From NCBI GenBank assembly GCA_021845665.1, contig JAJZVO010000010.1:1-64000 (forward strand): a stretch of 64,000 bases of DNA, in the 5' to 3' direction. Of this stretch, positions 24,882 to 33,593 are shown one piece after another; the stretch's first letter is position 1, and every line of letters begins with the position of its first letter. The DNA comes from Bacteroidota bacterium (GTDB lineage Bacteria; Bacteroidota; Ignavibacteria; Kryptoniales; JAKASW01). The position numbers and the translations under genes were made by a program. The notes under the pieces were generated by a model. The model saw only the letters and a list, made by a program, of their open reading frames with translations. It had not been told where the DNA came from and did not search any database.

Positions 24882-25547
24882 GTGAAACAGGATGTCCAAC
24901 GATTGAGAGAAGAGCTGGTTGAAGTCGGCAGGCGTATCTACAACAGAGGCTATGCCGCGGCGAATGACGGAAACATGAGCGCGCGTCTCGACGACGGGAA
25001 CGTACTCATTACTCCGACCCGCACCAGCAAAGGATTCATGAACCCCGGCGATCTCATCGTCATAGACATGGAAGGTGGATTGGTAAAAGGTGATAAAAAA
25101 CCCTCGTCGGAATCCGATTTCCATCTGAAGATCTACAGGGACAGGCCCGACGTGATGAGCGTTTGTCATGCGCACCCCCCTTACGCGACGGGCTTCGCCG
25201 TAGCGGGAATCCCACTCGACAAGATGGTTCTCCCGGAAGTTATCATCAGGCTCGGCATCGTCCCGATCGTCGATTACGGAACGCCCGGACACAGCGACCT
25301 GTACGACCAGATTTCCAAACACCTGAAGGACCATGATGCGTTTCTTCTGGCGAACCATGGCGCTCTGACGGTCGGGTACAGCGTCGTGGATGCATACGAC
25401 AAGATGGAAACCCTTGAGCAGGCCGCGATGATACAATTCGTCGCCCACCAGCTCGGCAGAGTAAATACTCTCGCGAAAGAGCAGGTCGGCAGCCTCATTA
25501 CGCTGCGCGAGAAATTTGGAGCAAGAAAAGATCTTTCCCTGGAATAG
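24882..25547 (+). CDS. fucA: L-fuculose-1-phosphate aldolase (class II aldolase)
   Basis: A 221-residue cytoplasmic class II aldolase starting with GTG (AACAGGAG upstream). Family hallmarks are GNMSARLDDGNVLITPT, SSESDFHLKIYRDRPDV with the acid Glu, and the zinc histidines in CHAHPPYATGF and LLANHGALTVG. It cleaves L-fuculose 1-phosphate into DHAP and L-lactaldehyde. It lies 49 bases after the fucosidase and 36 bases before fucI, consistent with one transcript. A related aldolase acting on rhamnulose or ribulose phosphate would look similar; the fucI neighbour decides for FucA. The RhaD-type fusion at 30896 is a second possible aldolase in the same regulon. Confidence 0.87.
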   Translation: MKQDVQRLREELVEVGRRIYNRGYAAANDGNMSARLDDGNVLITPTRTSKGFMNPGDLIVIDMEGGLVKGDKKPSSESDFHLKIYRDRPDVMSVCHAHPPYATGFAVAGIPLDKMVLPEVIIRLGIVPIVDYGTPGHSDLYDQISKHLKDHDAFLLANHGALTVGYSVVDAYDKMETLEQAAMIQFVAHQLGRVNTLAKEQVGSLITLREKFGARKDLSLE

Positions 25548-25583
25548 TGGACTAACCGGCAATAGAACAGAAAAGGAAGCCCA

Positions 25584-27401
25584 ATGAGCAAACAAACTAT
25601 CCGTACGAATCACCCCGCGAGGCGTCTGCGGGGAAGTATGCCGAAGATCGGAATCCGTCCCGTCATAGACGGAAGGAGGAAAGGAGTCCGCGAATCGCTT
25701 GAGAACCAGACGATGCAAATGGCGAAGAACGCCGCGAGCTTCCTTACCGCAAACCTGCGCCACTCAAACGGTCTTCCTGTTGAATGTGTTATCGCAGATA
25801 CTTGCATCGGCGGCGTTGCCGAGTCGGCTGATGCGGCTGAGAAGTTTGCACGCGAAGGTGTCGGGGTATCTCTCACCGTCACGCCTTGCTGGTGCTACGG
25901 CACCGAGGTGATGGACACCGATCCGCTTATTCCAAAGGCTGTCTGGGGGTTCAATGGCACAGAAAGACCCGGCGCCGTCTATCTTGCCGCGGCGCTCGCA
26001 GGCTATTCGCAAAAAGGTCTCCCTGCCTTCGGGATTTACGGAAGGGACGTTCAGGACAAGTCCGACACCGAAATACCCGCAGATGTCAGGGAGAAACTCC
26101 TCCGATTCGCGAAAGCCGGTCTCGCGGTCGCGGAAATGCGGGGCAAATCTTATCTCTCCTTCGGATCTGTCTCCATGGGAATCGCGGGATCTATCGTCAA
26201 CCACGACTTCTTCGGCGATTATCTCGGGATGAGAGACGAATCCGTCGATATGTCGGAATTCATTCGAAGGATCGAAGAAGGAATTTTCGACCCCGTGGAA
26301 TACAAAAGAGCTTTCGACTGGACGAAGAGTCTTTGCGAAGAGGGAGAGGACATAAACTCGTCGAAGAACCGCGCTTCGAGGGCGAGGAAAGATTATGAGT
26401 GGGAAACCGTCGTGAAGATGGCACTCATCGCAAGGGATCTCATGGTCGGTAACGAAAGACTTGCCGAGCTCGGCTTCGGAGAGGAGGCCATTGGACATAA
26501 CGCCCTCGTGGCCGGTTTCCAGGGACAGAGACAGTGGACCGACCATTTCACGAACGGGGATTTTCTCGAGGCGATCCTTAATTCTTCCTTCGATTGGAAC
26601 GGGATACGCGAACCCTATACCGTCGCCACTGAAAACGATAGCCTTAACGGTGCGGCCATGGTGTTCGGTCACCTGGTCTCCGACACGGCCCAGATGTTTT
26701 CCGATGTCAGGACCTACTGGAGTCCTGCCGCAGTCAGGCGGGTCTCGGGCCATGTCATGAAGGGTAGAGCTGCTGACGGCATCATACACCTCATCAACTC
26801 AGGGTCGTCTGCGCTGGACGCGACCGGGCGGCAGAGGCTGAGAGGTAAACCCGCGATGAAGCCATTCTGGGAAATATCCTCCGACGAGGCGCTCGAATGT
26901 CTGAAGGCGACGAAGTGGTGCCCAGCTGACAGGGAATACTTCCGCGGCGGCGGATTCTCATCTCAGTTCCTCACTGAGGGAGGAATGCCGGTAACTATGT
27001 CTCGCATTAACCTCATAAAAGGTATGGGCCCCGTCCTTCAGATCGCGGAAGGGGTCACGGTCGAACTTCCCGAAAAGGTGAACTCGATACTCGACAGGAG
27101 AACTAACCCGACGTGGCCTACCACATGGTTCGTGCCAAACCTGACAGGGAGCGGTGCGTTCAAGGATGTCTATTCGGTGATGGCTAACTGGGGAGCGAAT
27201 CACGGTGCAATAAGCTACGGTCACATCGGCGACAAGCTCATTACTCTCGCGTCGATGCTCCGCATCCCGGTGAACATGCACAACGTTTCGCGCGATCGGG
27301 TATACAGGCCGAGCGCGTGGAGCGCCTTTGGGACAGAAGATCTCGAAGGAGCCGATTTCCGTGCCTGCGATAATTTCGGCCCGCTCTATGGTAAACGCTG
27401 A
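25584..27401 (+). CDS. fucI: L-fucose isomerase
   Basis: A 605-residue enzyme, slightly longer than E. coli FucI (591). The start [22 protein letters not shown] is followed by the substrate and Mn-binding region with [35 protein letters not shown] and near the C-terminus [21 protein letters not shown] in pieces, including the His expected as metal ligand. It converts L-fucose to L-fuculose (also D-arabinose to D-ribulose) in the cytoplasm. It is preceded by GAAAAGGAAG and overlaps the kinase gene by 14 bases. The N-terminal 18 residues before MPKIG are an extension not needed for the fold; a start at the inner ATG is possible. Confidence 0.95.
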   Translation: MSKQTIRTNHPARRLRGSMPKIGIRPVIDGRRKGVRESLENQTMQMAKNAASFLTANLRHSNGLPVECVIADTCIGGVAESADAAEKFAREGVGVSLTVTPCWCYGTEVMDTDPLIPKAVWGFNGTERPGAVYLAAALAGYSQKGLPAFGIYGRDVQDKSDTEIPADVREKLLRFAKAGLAVAEMRGKSYLSFGSVSMGIAGSIVNHDFFGDYLGMRDESVDMSEFIRRIEEGIFDPVEYKRAFDWTKSLCEEGEDINSSKNRASRARKDYEWETVVKMALIARDLMVGNERLAELGFGEEAIGHNALVAGFQGQRQWTDHFTNGDFLEAILNSSFDWNGIREPYTVATENDSLNGAAMVFGHLVSDTAQMFSDVRTYWSPAAVRRVSGHVMKGRAADGIIHLINSGSSALDATGRQRLRGKPAMKPFWEISSDEALECLKATKWCPADREYFRGGGFSSQFLTEGGMPVTMSRINLIKGMGPVLQIAEGVTVELPEKVNSILDRRTNPTWPTTWFVPNLTGSGAFKDVYSVMANWGANHGAISYGHIGDKLITLASMLRIPVNMHNVSRDRVYRPSAWSAFGTEDLEGADFRACDNFGPLYGKR

Positions 27402-28890
27402 TCAAAACCTTGACAAGGTTTGCCCGGCTAAATTTCTTGCGGTGGATCTTGGCGCGGAAAGCGGACGCGCATTCGTCGCAACGCTTGACGGCGAACGAAT
27501 TGCCCTCGAAGAAGTTCACAGGTTCCCGAATACACCGGTAGAAATTTCAGGCCATTTACACTGGGATGTGCCGGAACTGTTTCAGCAGCTGAAGATGGCG
27601 TTGAAACTCACCGCCGAAAAGGGCCATGGCGACATTGTATCTATCGGCGTCAATACATGGGGCGTCGACTTCGGTCTCGTCAGGAAGAGTGATGGATCAA
27701 TCGACCTCCCTTTCACATACAGGGATTCCCGCACGAACGGCATGATGCAGAAAGTCTTTTCGAAAATTCCCCGCCATGAAATCTATGCCAGGACCGGCAT
27801 TCAGATGATGCAGATCAATTCTATCTTCCAGTTGTACAGCGCGATCGAAGAGCGGGAAAGTTGCCTGCGTGATTTCGAAAGCCTCCTGTTTATGCCCGAT
27901 ATATTCAATTACTTCCTAACGGGCAGACAGGTTTCTGAATACACGATCGCCTCGACTTCCCAGCTTCTCAATGCCGGGTCGAGAAATTTCGATGAGGCCA
28001 TATTCGCGGCTCTCGGGATCCCTCAGCGGCTCATGCGCCCGATAATTATGCCCGCGACCATCATCGGAAAGGTGCGTTCCGACATTCTGGCGGAAGTCGG
28101 TTTGAACAATATCGATGTGATTGCTGTCGGAAGTCATGACACCGCAAGCGCCGTGGCGGCGATTCCTGCGTCAGGGACCGACTGGGCGTATCTCAGTTCA
28201 GGGACGTGGTCGCTTATCGGCATCGAAAACGATGAACCGATTATCAACGGGGAATCCCTCGCGAACAACTTCACCAACGAAGGCGGTGTCGGCGGGAAGA
28301 TAACTTTCCTGCAGAACATCACAGGCATGTGGTTCCTCCAGGAAGTCATGAGGAGATGGGAATCGACGGGAAGGCATTATGCGTATGAGGAACTTCTTTC
28401 CGCCGCTTCCGAAGCCCAGGAATTCAAATGTGTGTTCGACCCGGCCGATGATATCTTCCTGAATCCTCCGGACATGTACCAGGCCATAGTTTCGTTTTGC
28501 AGGAAGACCGGTCAGGCTTGTCCGCAGACAATGGGTGAATTGGTCCGAAGCATATTTGAAAGCCTGGCATTCAAATATAAATCCGCGTTGGGCAAACTTG
28601 CCTCGGTGACCGGGAGAAAGATCGCGAGGTTGCATGTCGTGGGAGGCGGTTCGCAAAACGAAATGTTGAATCGCTTCGCTGCCGATGCCACCGGGCTCCC
28701 CGTCGCTGCGGGTCCGGTGGAGGCGACCATTGTCGGCAATGCTTTGACTCAGGCTTTGGCCGTCGGCCGGGTCGGTTCGCTCGAGATGGCAAGGAAAATA
28801 GTCGGTAACTCCTTTCAATTGAAAGAATATCTTCCCGAGAATACTCGTAAATGGGATGAAGCGTACAAGAGTGCTCCTTTTAACTTCTAA
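27388..28890 (+). CDS. FGGY-family deoxyketose kinase (rhamnulokinase-like, probable L-fuculokinase)
   Basis: A 500-residue cytoplasmic kinase. I start at ATG 27388, inside the end of fucI, because conservation begins with [20 protein letters not shown]; an upstream in-frame TTG at 27328 would only add sequence overlapping fucI. The two actin-like FGGY halves show [51 protein letters not shown] and [22 protein letters not shown]. These motifs are closer to RhaB than to E. coli FucK. In an operon with fucI and fucA it most likely phosphorylates L-fuculose at O1, and may also accept L-rhamnulose, which would link it to the RhaD-type gene at 30896. Confidence 0.85.
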   Translation: MVNADQNLDKVCPAKFLAVDLGAESGRAFVATLDGERIALEEVHRFPNTPVEISGHLHWDVPELFQQLKMALKLTAEKGHGDIVSIGVNTWGVDFGLVRKSDGSIDLPFTYRDSRTNGMMQKVFSKIPRHEIYARTGIQMMQINSIFQLYSAIEERESCLRDFESLLFMPDIFNYFLTGRQVSEYTIASTSQLLNAGSRNFDEAIFAALGIPQRLMRPIIMPATIIGKVRSDILAEVGLNNIDVIAVGSHDTASAVAAIPASGTDWAYLSSGTWSLIGIENDEPIINGESLANNFTNEGGVGGKITFLQNITGMWFLQEVMRRWESTGRHYAYEELLSAASEAQEFKCVFDPADDIFLNPPDMYQAIVSFCRKTGQACPQTMGELVRSIFESLAFKYKSALGKLASVTGRKIARLHVVGGGSQNEMLNRFAADATGLPVAAGPVEATIVGNALTQALAVGRVGSLEMARKIVGNSFQLKEYLPENTRKWDEAYKSAPFNF

Positions 28891-28908
28891 CTAATAAAGG
28901 GAATCTGC

Positions 28909-30570
28909 ATGCACACTATCTCGATGACCGTGTTCGATTGGGCGATACTACTGGTCTATCTCGGATTTGTCGTCTGGGTCGGGTTCTATCTGAAAAAATT
29001 TACGAAGACCGACAACGACTATTTCCTCGCCGGGCGAAGGAACAGCGCGCTCGTGGCCGGAGTCGCTTTCATGTCGGCAAACATGGGCGCCCTTGAAGTG
29101 GTCGGCTACGCCGGACAGGGAGCTGAGTACGGACTCTTCGCACTTCACTTCTACCTGATCGGTGCCATCCCGGCCATTCTTTTCCTCGGTGTCTTCATGA
29201 TGCGTTTCTATTACAACGGCCGGATTAAGTCAACCCCCGGATATCTGAAGGAAAGGTACGATGAAAAGACCCGCGTCTTGAATGCGATATCGTTCGCGGT
29301 AATGACTGTGTTATCATCTGGAATCTCGCTCTACGCGCTTGCCCTCGTGCTGAAAACATTCCTCGGATGGAACTGGGATCTCAGCATCTGGCTGTCGGCC
29401 GGATTCGTCGCTCTCTATATCACTCTGAGCGGACTTCTATCCGCGATATTTACCGAGATCATTCAGTTCTTCCTTATCTGGGGAGGCATATTGCTCCTCC
29501 CGATCCTCGGAATTATCGACCTCGGCGGCCCGACTAGAGCGTTCACCAGCCTTCCGCAGGTCTATACTCACCTCTGGTCGATCACCGCGAGCGCGGCCGA
29601 TAACCCGATGAAGCTCGGATGGCCCGCACTCATCTTCGGTCTCGGTTTCGGAATTTCGTTCGGATACTGGACGACGGATTTCCTCATCATCCAGCGCGCT
29701 TTTTCGGCGAGGGATGTCCGTTCTGCAAGGATGGCGCCGATTATCAGCTCGTACTTCAAGATACTCCTCGGATTTGTTGTGGTAGGTAGCGGCATGGTCG
29801 GACTCGCCCTCATGCGCGACCCTCACAGCGGGTTCACACTCCTTCATACCGGCGGGAAAATCAATTACGACTCCGTCATCCCGCTCCTGATGATGCGGTT
29901 CTTTCCTCCCGGACTCGTCGGCGTGGGTGTCACCGCGCTCATAGCGATGTTCATGGCGGGACAAGCAGGCAACATGAGCGCGTTCAATACAGTCTGGACC
30001 TACGATATCTACCAGTCGGTGATCAACAAGAAAGCTTCCGAAAAACATTTGATATGGATGGGACGCGTCGCGACTGTCGTCGGAATCCTGCTCAGCATCG
30101 TTGGGGCTTACTGGGCGAGAAGCATGCCGACCATAATCGATTATCTCCAGGCGATTGCATCCTGGATACTCGCACCCGCAGTTGCAGTGATACTTCTCGG
30201 CATGTTCGTGAAGTGGATCTCACCGGACGGCGCGTTCTGGGGAATGCTTATCGGCACGCTCGTATCCTTTGCCATGTTTATGGCGCTCGAACTCAGATGG
30301 ATCACTCCCGGTGCAATCGCTCCCGGAGGCGAAGCGAGCGCCATGGCCGCCAACTTCTGGCGCGCCTTGTGGGCCTGGCTCATCAGCTCCGGGATTGCAG
30401 TTGGTGTAAGCTTTTTCACCGAGAAACGTCCCGAGGCTGAGCTGGTCGGCCTCGTCCGCGGATTGACAAGAGATGATGAGGTCGAGCAAGTGCCGCTCCT
30501 CAAGAAACCGATCTTCTGGGCATCCATCACTACCGTCATCTTCATCATTCTTAATATCGTGTTCTGGTAA
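28909..30570 (+). CDS. Sodium:solute symporter (SSS family), probable fucose/rhamnose importer
   Basis: A 553-residue inner-membrane protein with about 13-14 transmembrane helices. SSS hallmarks include FAGRR-like YFLAGRRNSALVAGVAFMSANM, GALEVVGYAGQGAEYG, PGYLKERYDEKTR, and GISFGYWTTDFLIIQRAFSARD in the middle. It is 18 bases after the kinase stop and preceded by AAAGGGAAT, so it belongs to the fuc transcript. SSS transporters of the SglT type move sugars with sodium. Fucose uptake is the natural inference because the operon otherwise lacks a permease. It is followed after 21 bases by a small membrane protein gene. Confidence 0.87.
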   Translation: MHTISMTVFDWAILLVYLGFVVWVGFYLKKFTKTDNDYFLAGRRNSALVAGVAFMSANMGALEVVGYAGQGAEYGLFALHFYLIGAIPAILFLGVFMMRFYYNGRIKSTPGYLKERYDEKTRVLNAISFAVMTVLSSGISLYALALVLKTFLGWNWDLSIWLSAGFVALYITLSGLLSAIFTEIIQFFLIWGGILLLPILGIIDLGGPTRAFTSLPQVYTHLWSITASAADNPMKLGWPALIFGLGFGISFGYWTTDFLIIQRAFSARDVRSARMAPIISSYFKILLGFVVVGSGMVGLALMRDPHSGFTLLHTGGKINYDSVIPLLMMRFFPPGLVGVGVTALIAMFMAGQAGNMSAFNTVWTYDIYQSVINKKASEKHLIWMGRVATVVGILLSIVGAYWARSMPTIIDYLQAIASWILAPAVAVILLGMFVKWISPDGAFWGMLIGTLVSFAMFMALELRWITPGAIAPGGEASAMAANFWRALWAWLISSGIAVGVSFFTEKRPEAELVGLVRGLTRDDEVEQVPLLKKPIFWASITTVIFIILNIVFW

Positions 30571-30591
30571 TCTCGAAAGGAGAAAACTGAA

Positions 30592-30816
30592 ATGATCGAT
30601 GGCGCGACTCAAATGAAGCCGATCTGGTATTTCGTAGGCTGGGTGTTGATCGTAATCGGTGTGCTCGTGTTGGCTGCCGGTCTCTATTACTTGATCTTTC
30701 CAATCGATCTCGATATCGCACTGCGCGGTTTGCACATGAACATCTGGTGGGGAGCAGTCCTCGTTTTGGGGGGCGCGCTGCTTACCTTCTTCAACAGGAA
30801 ACCGGTCAAAGTTTGA
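30592..30816 (+). CDS. Small two-helix membrane protein following the SSS symporter
   Basis: A 74-residue protein with two predicted membrane helices: YFVGWVLIVIGVLVLAAGLYYLIF in pieces (about residues 11-35) and MNIWWGAVLVLGGALLTFF (about 49-67), with LDIALRGLHMN between. A good ribosome-binding site (GAAAGGAG) precedes the ATG. It has no recognisable family. Its place directly behind the symporter, 21 bases from its stop, suggests an accessory subunit or stabiliser of that transporter. Confidence 0.65.
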   Translation: MIDGATQMKPIWYFVGWVLIVIGVLVLAAGLYYLIFPIDLDIALRGLHMNIWWGAVLVLGGALLTFFNRKPVKV

Positions 30817-30895
30817 CTGGCACCCTGTATTTGTTTTGTGATTCTTTTATTGACGATATGGAATATGAAAAAAGATCTTTGAGAGGCAAAATATC

Positions 30896-33016
30896 ATGTC
30901 TGACAAGAAAAAAAGATTCAAACATGTGAGTTATCTATGGAACGATTCGAAAGCTTCAGAGTTCAAGGGTGATGAAGTAGGCTTACTCGTTTACCGCTCA
31001 AACCTGCTGGGGGCGGATCTGAGACTTACTAATTACGGAGGCGGGAACACATCCTGCAAAGCCTCGGCGATCGATCCCCTCACCGGGAAAGAATCAGAAG
31101 TCATGTGGGTGAAAGGTTCGGGCGGTGACCTGGGTACCATGACCAGGAGCGGCCTGGCAGCACTGTATGTGGATCGGCTCAGAAATCTTAGGAATGTGTA
31201 CCGGGGACGCGATCACGAGGACGAAATGGTCGAGCTGTTCAACCACTGCATCTTCGATCTCAACTCGAAGGCGCCTTCGATCGACACACCGCTCCATGGC
31301 TTCCTCCCCTTCAGGAACATCGATCACCTTCACCCAGATGCGACGATAGCTATTGCCGCTTCAAGAGATGGCAGGCGAATCACGAGAGAACTCTTCGGGG
31401 GAACCGTAGGATGGGTGGAATGGCAGCGCCCGGGTTTCGATCTTGCGTTGAAACTGAGACAGCATGTCGACGAAAATCCCGGCATGCGCGGAATGATACT
31501 CGCCTCTCACGGACTCTTCACCTGGGGCGATACTTCGTACGAGTGCTATACGAATACTCTCGAAGTCATCGAGATGTGCGCGGAATATGTCGACGAAAAG
31601 ATTTACAAGCAGCAGGCAATCTTCGGGGGCGCGATCGTGAAGTCCCCCGCAAAGGAGCAGAGGTCGAAGAAAGCTGCGCTCCTTGCGCCTATACTACGCG
31701 GATACTGTTCTTCGCACGCCCGCATGGTCGGGCATTTTACCGACGAGGAAAGAGTCCTCGAATTCGTTAACTCCAAAGACCTTAACAGGCTGGCAAAGAT
31801 GGGCACGAGCTGCCCCGATCATTTTCTCCGAACGAAGATAAGCCCGCTCGTCCTTGACCTGAAACCAACCGACGACGTCAGCGACGTGGAGGCGGTGAAG
31901 GAAATGGTGGAGCCGCAGTTCGAGGCGTACCAGAAGATGTACTCAGATTATTATAACGAGTGCAAACATCCAGACAGTCCCGCGCTCCGCGATCCGAACC
32001 CGGTGGTGATCCTCTATCCCGGCATCGGTATGTTCACCTTCGCAAAGGACAAACAGACCGCAAGGGTAGCCGCCGAATTCTACATAAATGCCATCAATGT
32101 GATGAAGGGTGCAGAGGCGATCTCGAAATATGTGGCGCTGACGAGGCAGGAGGCTTTCAACATCGAGTACTGGCTGCTCGAAGAGGCCAAACTTGCCAGA
32201 CGGTCGAAGCCGAAAGCGCTGAGCGGAAGAGTCGCCCTTATCACGGGAAGCGCCGGCGGGATCGGGAAGGCGATCGCGAAAAAGTTTGCCGATGAAAGCG
32301 CCTGCGTAGTAATTTGCGACAACGACCGCGAAAGACTGGAAGGCGCGAAGAGCGAGTTCGCGAAGAAGTACGGAAACGATGCGTTCATCGCCGGAAAGCT
32401 CGACGTCACCAGAGGCGAAGATATTACGGGTCTGTTCGATGATGCTGCACTTGCCTTCGGCGGCGTCGATATCGTCGTGAACTGCGCTGGCCTTTCAATT
32501 TCGAAACCGATGGAAGATCATACCGAGAAGGATTGGGATCTGCAGTACGATGTGATGGTTAAGGGACAATTTCTCGTCACCCAAAAAGGCGTCGAGGTTA
32601 TGCGCAAGCAGAACTTCGGCGGTGATGTTTTGAACATCGTCAGCAAGAACGCGCTCGTAAGCGGGCCGAACAATGCCGCGTACGGTTCCGCAAAAGCGGC
32701 ACAACTCCACCTCAGCAGGCTAAATGCCGCCGAGCTCGGGAAAGACAAGATCCGTGTCAATGTCGTGAACCCCGATGCGGTGATTACAGACAGCAAGATC
32801 TGGAGCGGCGCCTGGGCCGAAGGACGCGCGAAAGCTTACGGCGTCAAGGTCGAGGAGCTTCCCGCATTCTACGCTAAACGGACTATCCTAAACGAGATCA
32901 TAAATCCTGATGATATCGCCAATGCCTGCTATGCTTTCGTCAGCGGCCTCCTCAACAAATCGACAGGCAACGTGCTGAACGTCGATGGCGGCGTCGCCGC
33001 AGCCTTCGTTAGATGA
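30896..33016 (+). CDS. Bifunctional rhamnulose-1-phosphate aldolase / short-chain dehydrogenase
   Basis: A 706-residue fusion. Residues 1-400 are a class II aldolase domain with TNYGGGNTSCKA, VKGSGGDLGTM, DHLHPDATIAI and ILASHGLFTWGDT, which provide zinc-binding His residues. Residues about 440-700 are an SDR domain with VALITGSAGGIGKAIAKKF, DNDRERL, NCAGLSISKP, and the catalytic Ser/YGSAKAAQ pair, ending NVLNVDGG. This architecture is known from RhaEW/YuxG-type enzymes of rhamnose catabolism, which cleave rhamnulose 1-phosphate and oxidise the L-lactaldehyde. In the fucose setting it gives the same C3 aldehyde a route to L-lactate. Both active sites look complete. It follows the small membrane protein by 79 bases. 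Confidence 0.9.
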   Translation: MSDKKKRFKHVSYLWNDSKASEFKGDEVGLLVYRSNLLGADLRLTNYGGGNTSCKASAIDPLTGKESEVMWVKGSGGDLGTMTRSGLAALYVDRLRNLRNVYRGRDHEDEMVELFNHCIFDLNSKAPSIDTPLHGFLPFRNIDHLHPDATIAIAASRDGRRITRELFGGTVGWVEWQRPGFDLALKLRQHVDENPGMRGMILASHGLFTWGDTSYECYTNTLEVIEMCAEYVDEKIYKQQAIFGGAIVKSPAKEQRSKKAALLAPILRGYCSSHARMVGHFTDEERVLEFVNSKDLNRLAKMGTSCPDHFLRTKISPLVLDLKPTDDVSDVEAVKEMVEPQFEAYQKMYSDYYNECKHPDSPALRDPNPVVILYPGIGMFTFAKDKQTARVAAEFYINAINVMKGAEAISKYVALTRQEAFNIEYWLLEEAKLARRSKPKALSGRVALITGSAGGIGKAIAKKFADESACVVICDNDRERLEGAKSEFAKKYGNDAFIAGKLDVTRGEDITGLFDDAALAFGGVDIVVNCAGLSISKPMEDHTEKDWDLQYDVMVKGQFLVTQKGVEVMRKQNFGGDVLNIVSKNALVSGPNNAAYGSAKAAQLHLSRLNAAELGKDKIRVNVVNPDAVITDSKIWSGAWAEGRAKAYGVKVEELPAFYAKRTILNEIINPDDIANACYAFVSGLLNKSTGNVLNVDGGVAAAFVR

Positions 33017-33058
33017 ACGGGCAGACAATATGATTATGTCTAATCGTACTGGTATGTG

Positions 33059-33589
33059 ATGTCTGAAACCGATCTGATCGGGCAATTTCTCGCCAACGCC
33101 GCAGGGACTACCGCTGCAGTGGAAACAGTTAAGCGTGATCCCGAAGCGTTGAATGAAGCGCTGTTGCGCATCGCAGGCGATGGACCGATATTCTTCGCCT
33201 GTGCTGAAGATGTCGATCCCCGGCTCTTTTACCGGTTCGGGCAAAACCAAAGAGTCCTGACCGAGCCGTCGGTCGATGAAATGAAGACGATTAGAACCGG
33301 CGTGACGGACGCCTTCTGCGGCATCGCGAGCACAGGGTCGATCTGCGTCTCGATCGGACGCGAGCTCACCGGTCCAGCCAGCAGCCTCACGCGAAAACAT
33401 ATCGCTGTACTCAACGCGAAGGCAATAGTCCCGAGGCCGCGCGATGTGTTCTCGGAAGAGATTCTCGAAGGCAAAGGTCTGCACCGGAGTTTCTCTATCA
33501 TCACCGGCCCGAGTGCCACCGCGGACATGGGTCCCCTAGTCCGTGGCGTCCACGGCCCCGGAAAACTCCATATCATTGTGCTGGTGTGA
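33059..33589 (+). CDS. lutC: LUD-domain protein, LutC-like lactate utilisation subunit
   Basis: A 176-residue cytoplasmic LUD-domain protein. ATG 33059 is used; a GTG directly before it (33056) would add one residue. The family pattern is visible in VTDAFCGIASTGSICVSIGREL and LHRSFSIITGPSATADMGPLVRGVHGPGKLHIIVL. In Bacillus LutC is part of the LutABC complex oxidising L-lactate to pyruvate. Here it is followed, four bases after its stop, by a LutB-LutA fusion. Its N-terminus is shorter than in many LutC proteins (usually about 200-240 residues), which may mean it keeps only the core LUD fold. Confidence 0.82.
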   Translation: MSETDLIGQFLANAAGTTAAVETVKRDPEALNEALLRIAGDGPIFFACAEDVDPRLFYRFGQNQRVLTEPSVDEMKTIRTGVTDAFCGIASTGSICVSIGRELTGPASSLTRKHIAVLNAKAIVPRPRDVFSEEILEGKGLHRSFSIITGPSATADMGPLVRGVHGPGKLHIIVLV

Positions 33590-33593
33590 AAAA

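Noticed and set aside
25764-26789. 341-codon minus-strand frame inside fucI
   Set aside because: fucI is unmistakable on the + strand and the reverse translation matches nothing.
27328-27387. Upstream TTG start of the FGGY kinase
   Set aside because: The extra 20 residues overlap fucI, lack conservation, and an ATG with the conserved N-terminus follows at 27388.
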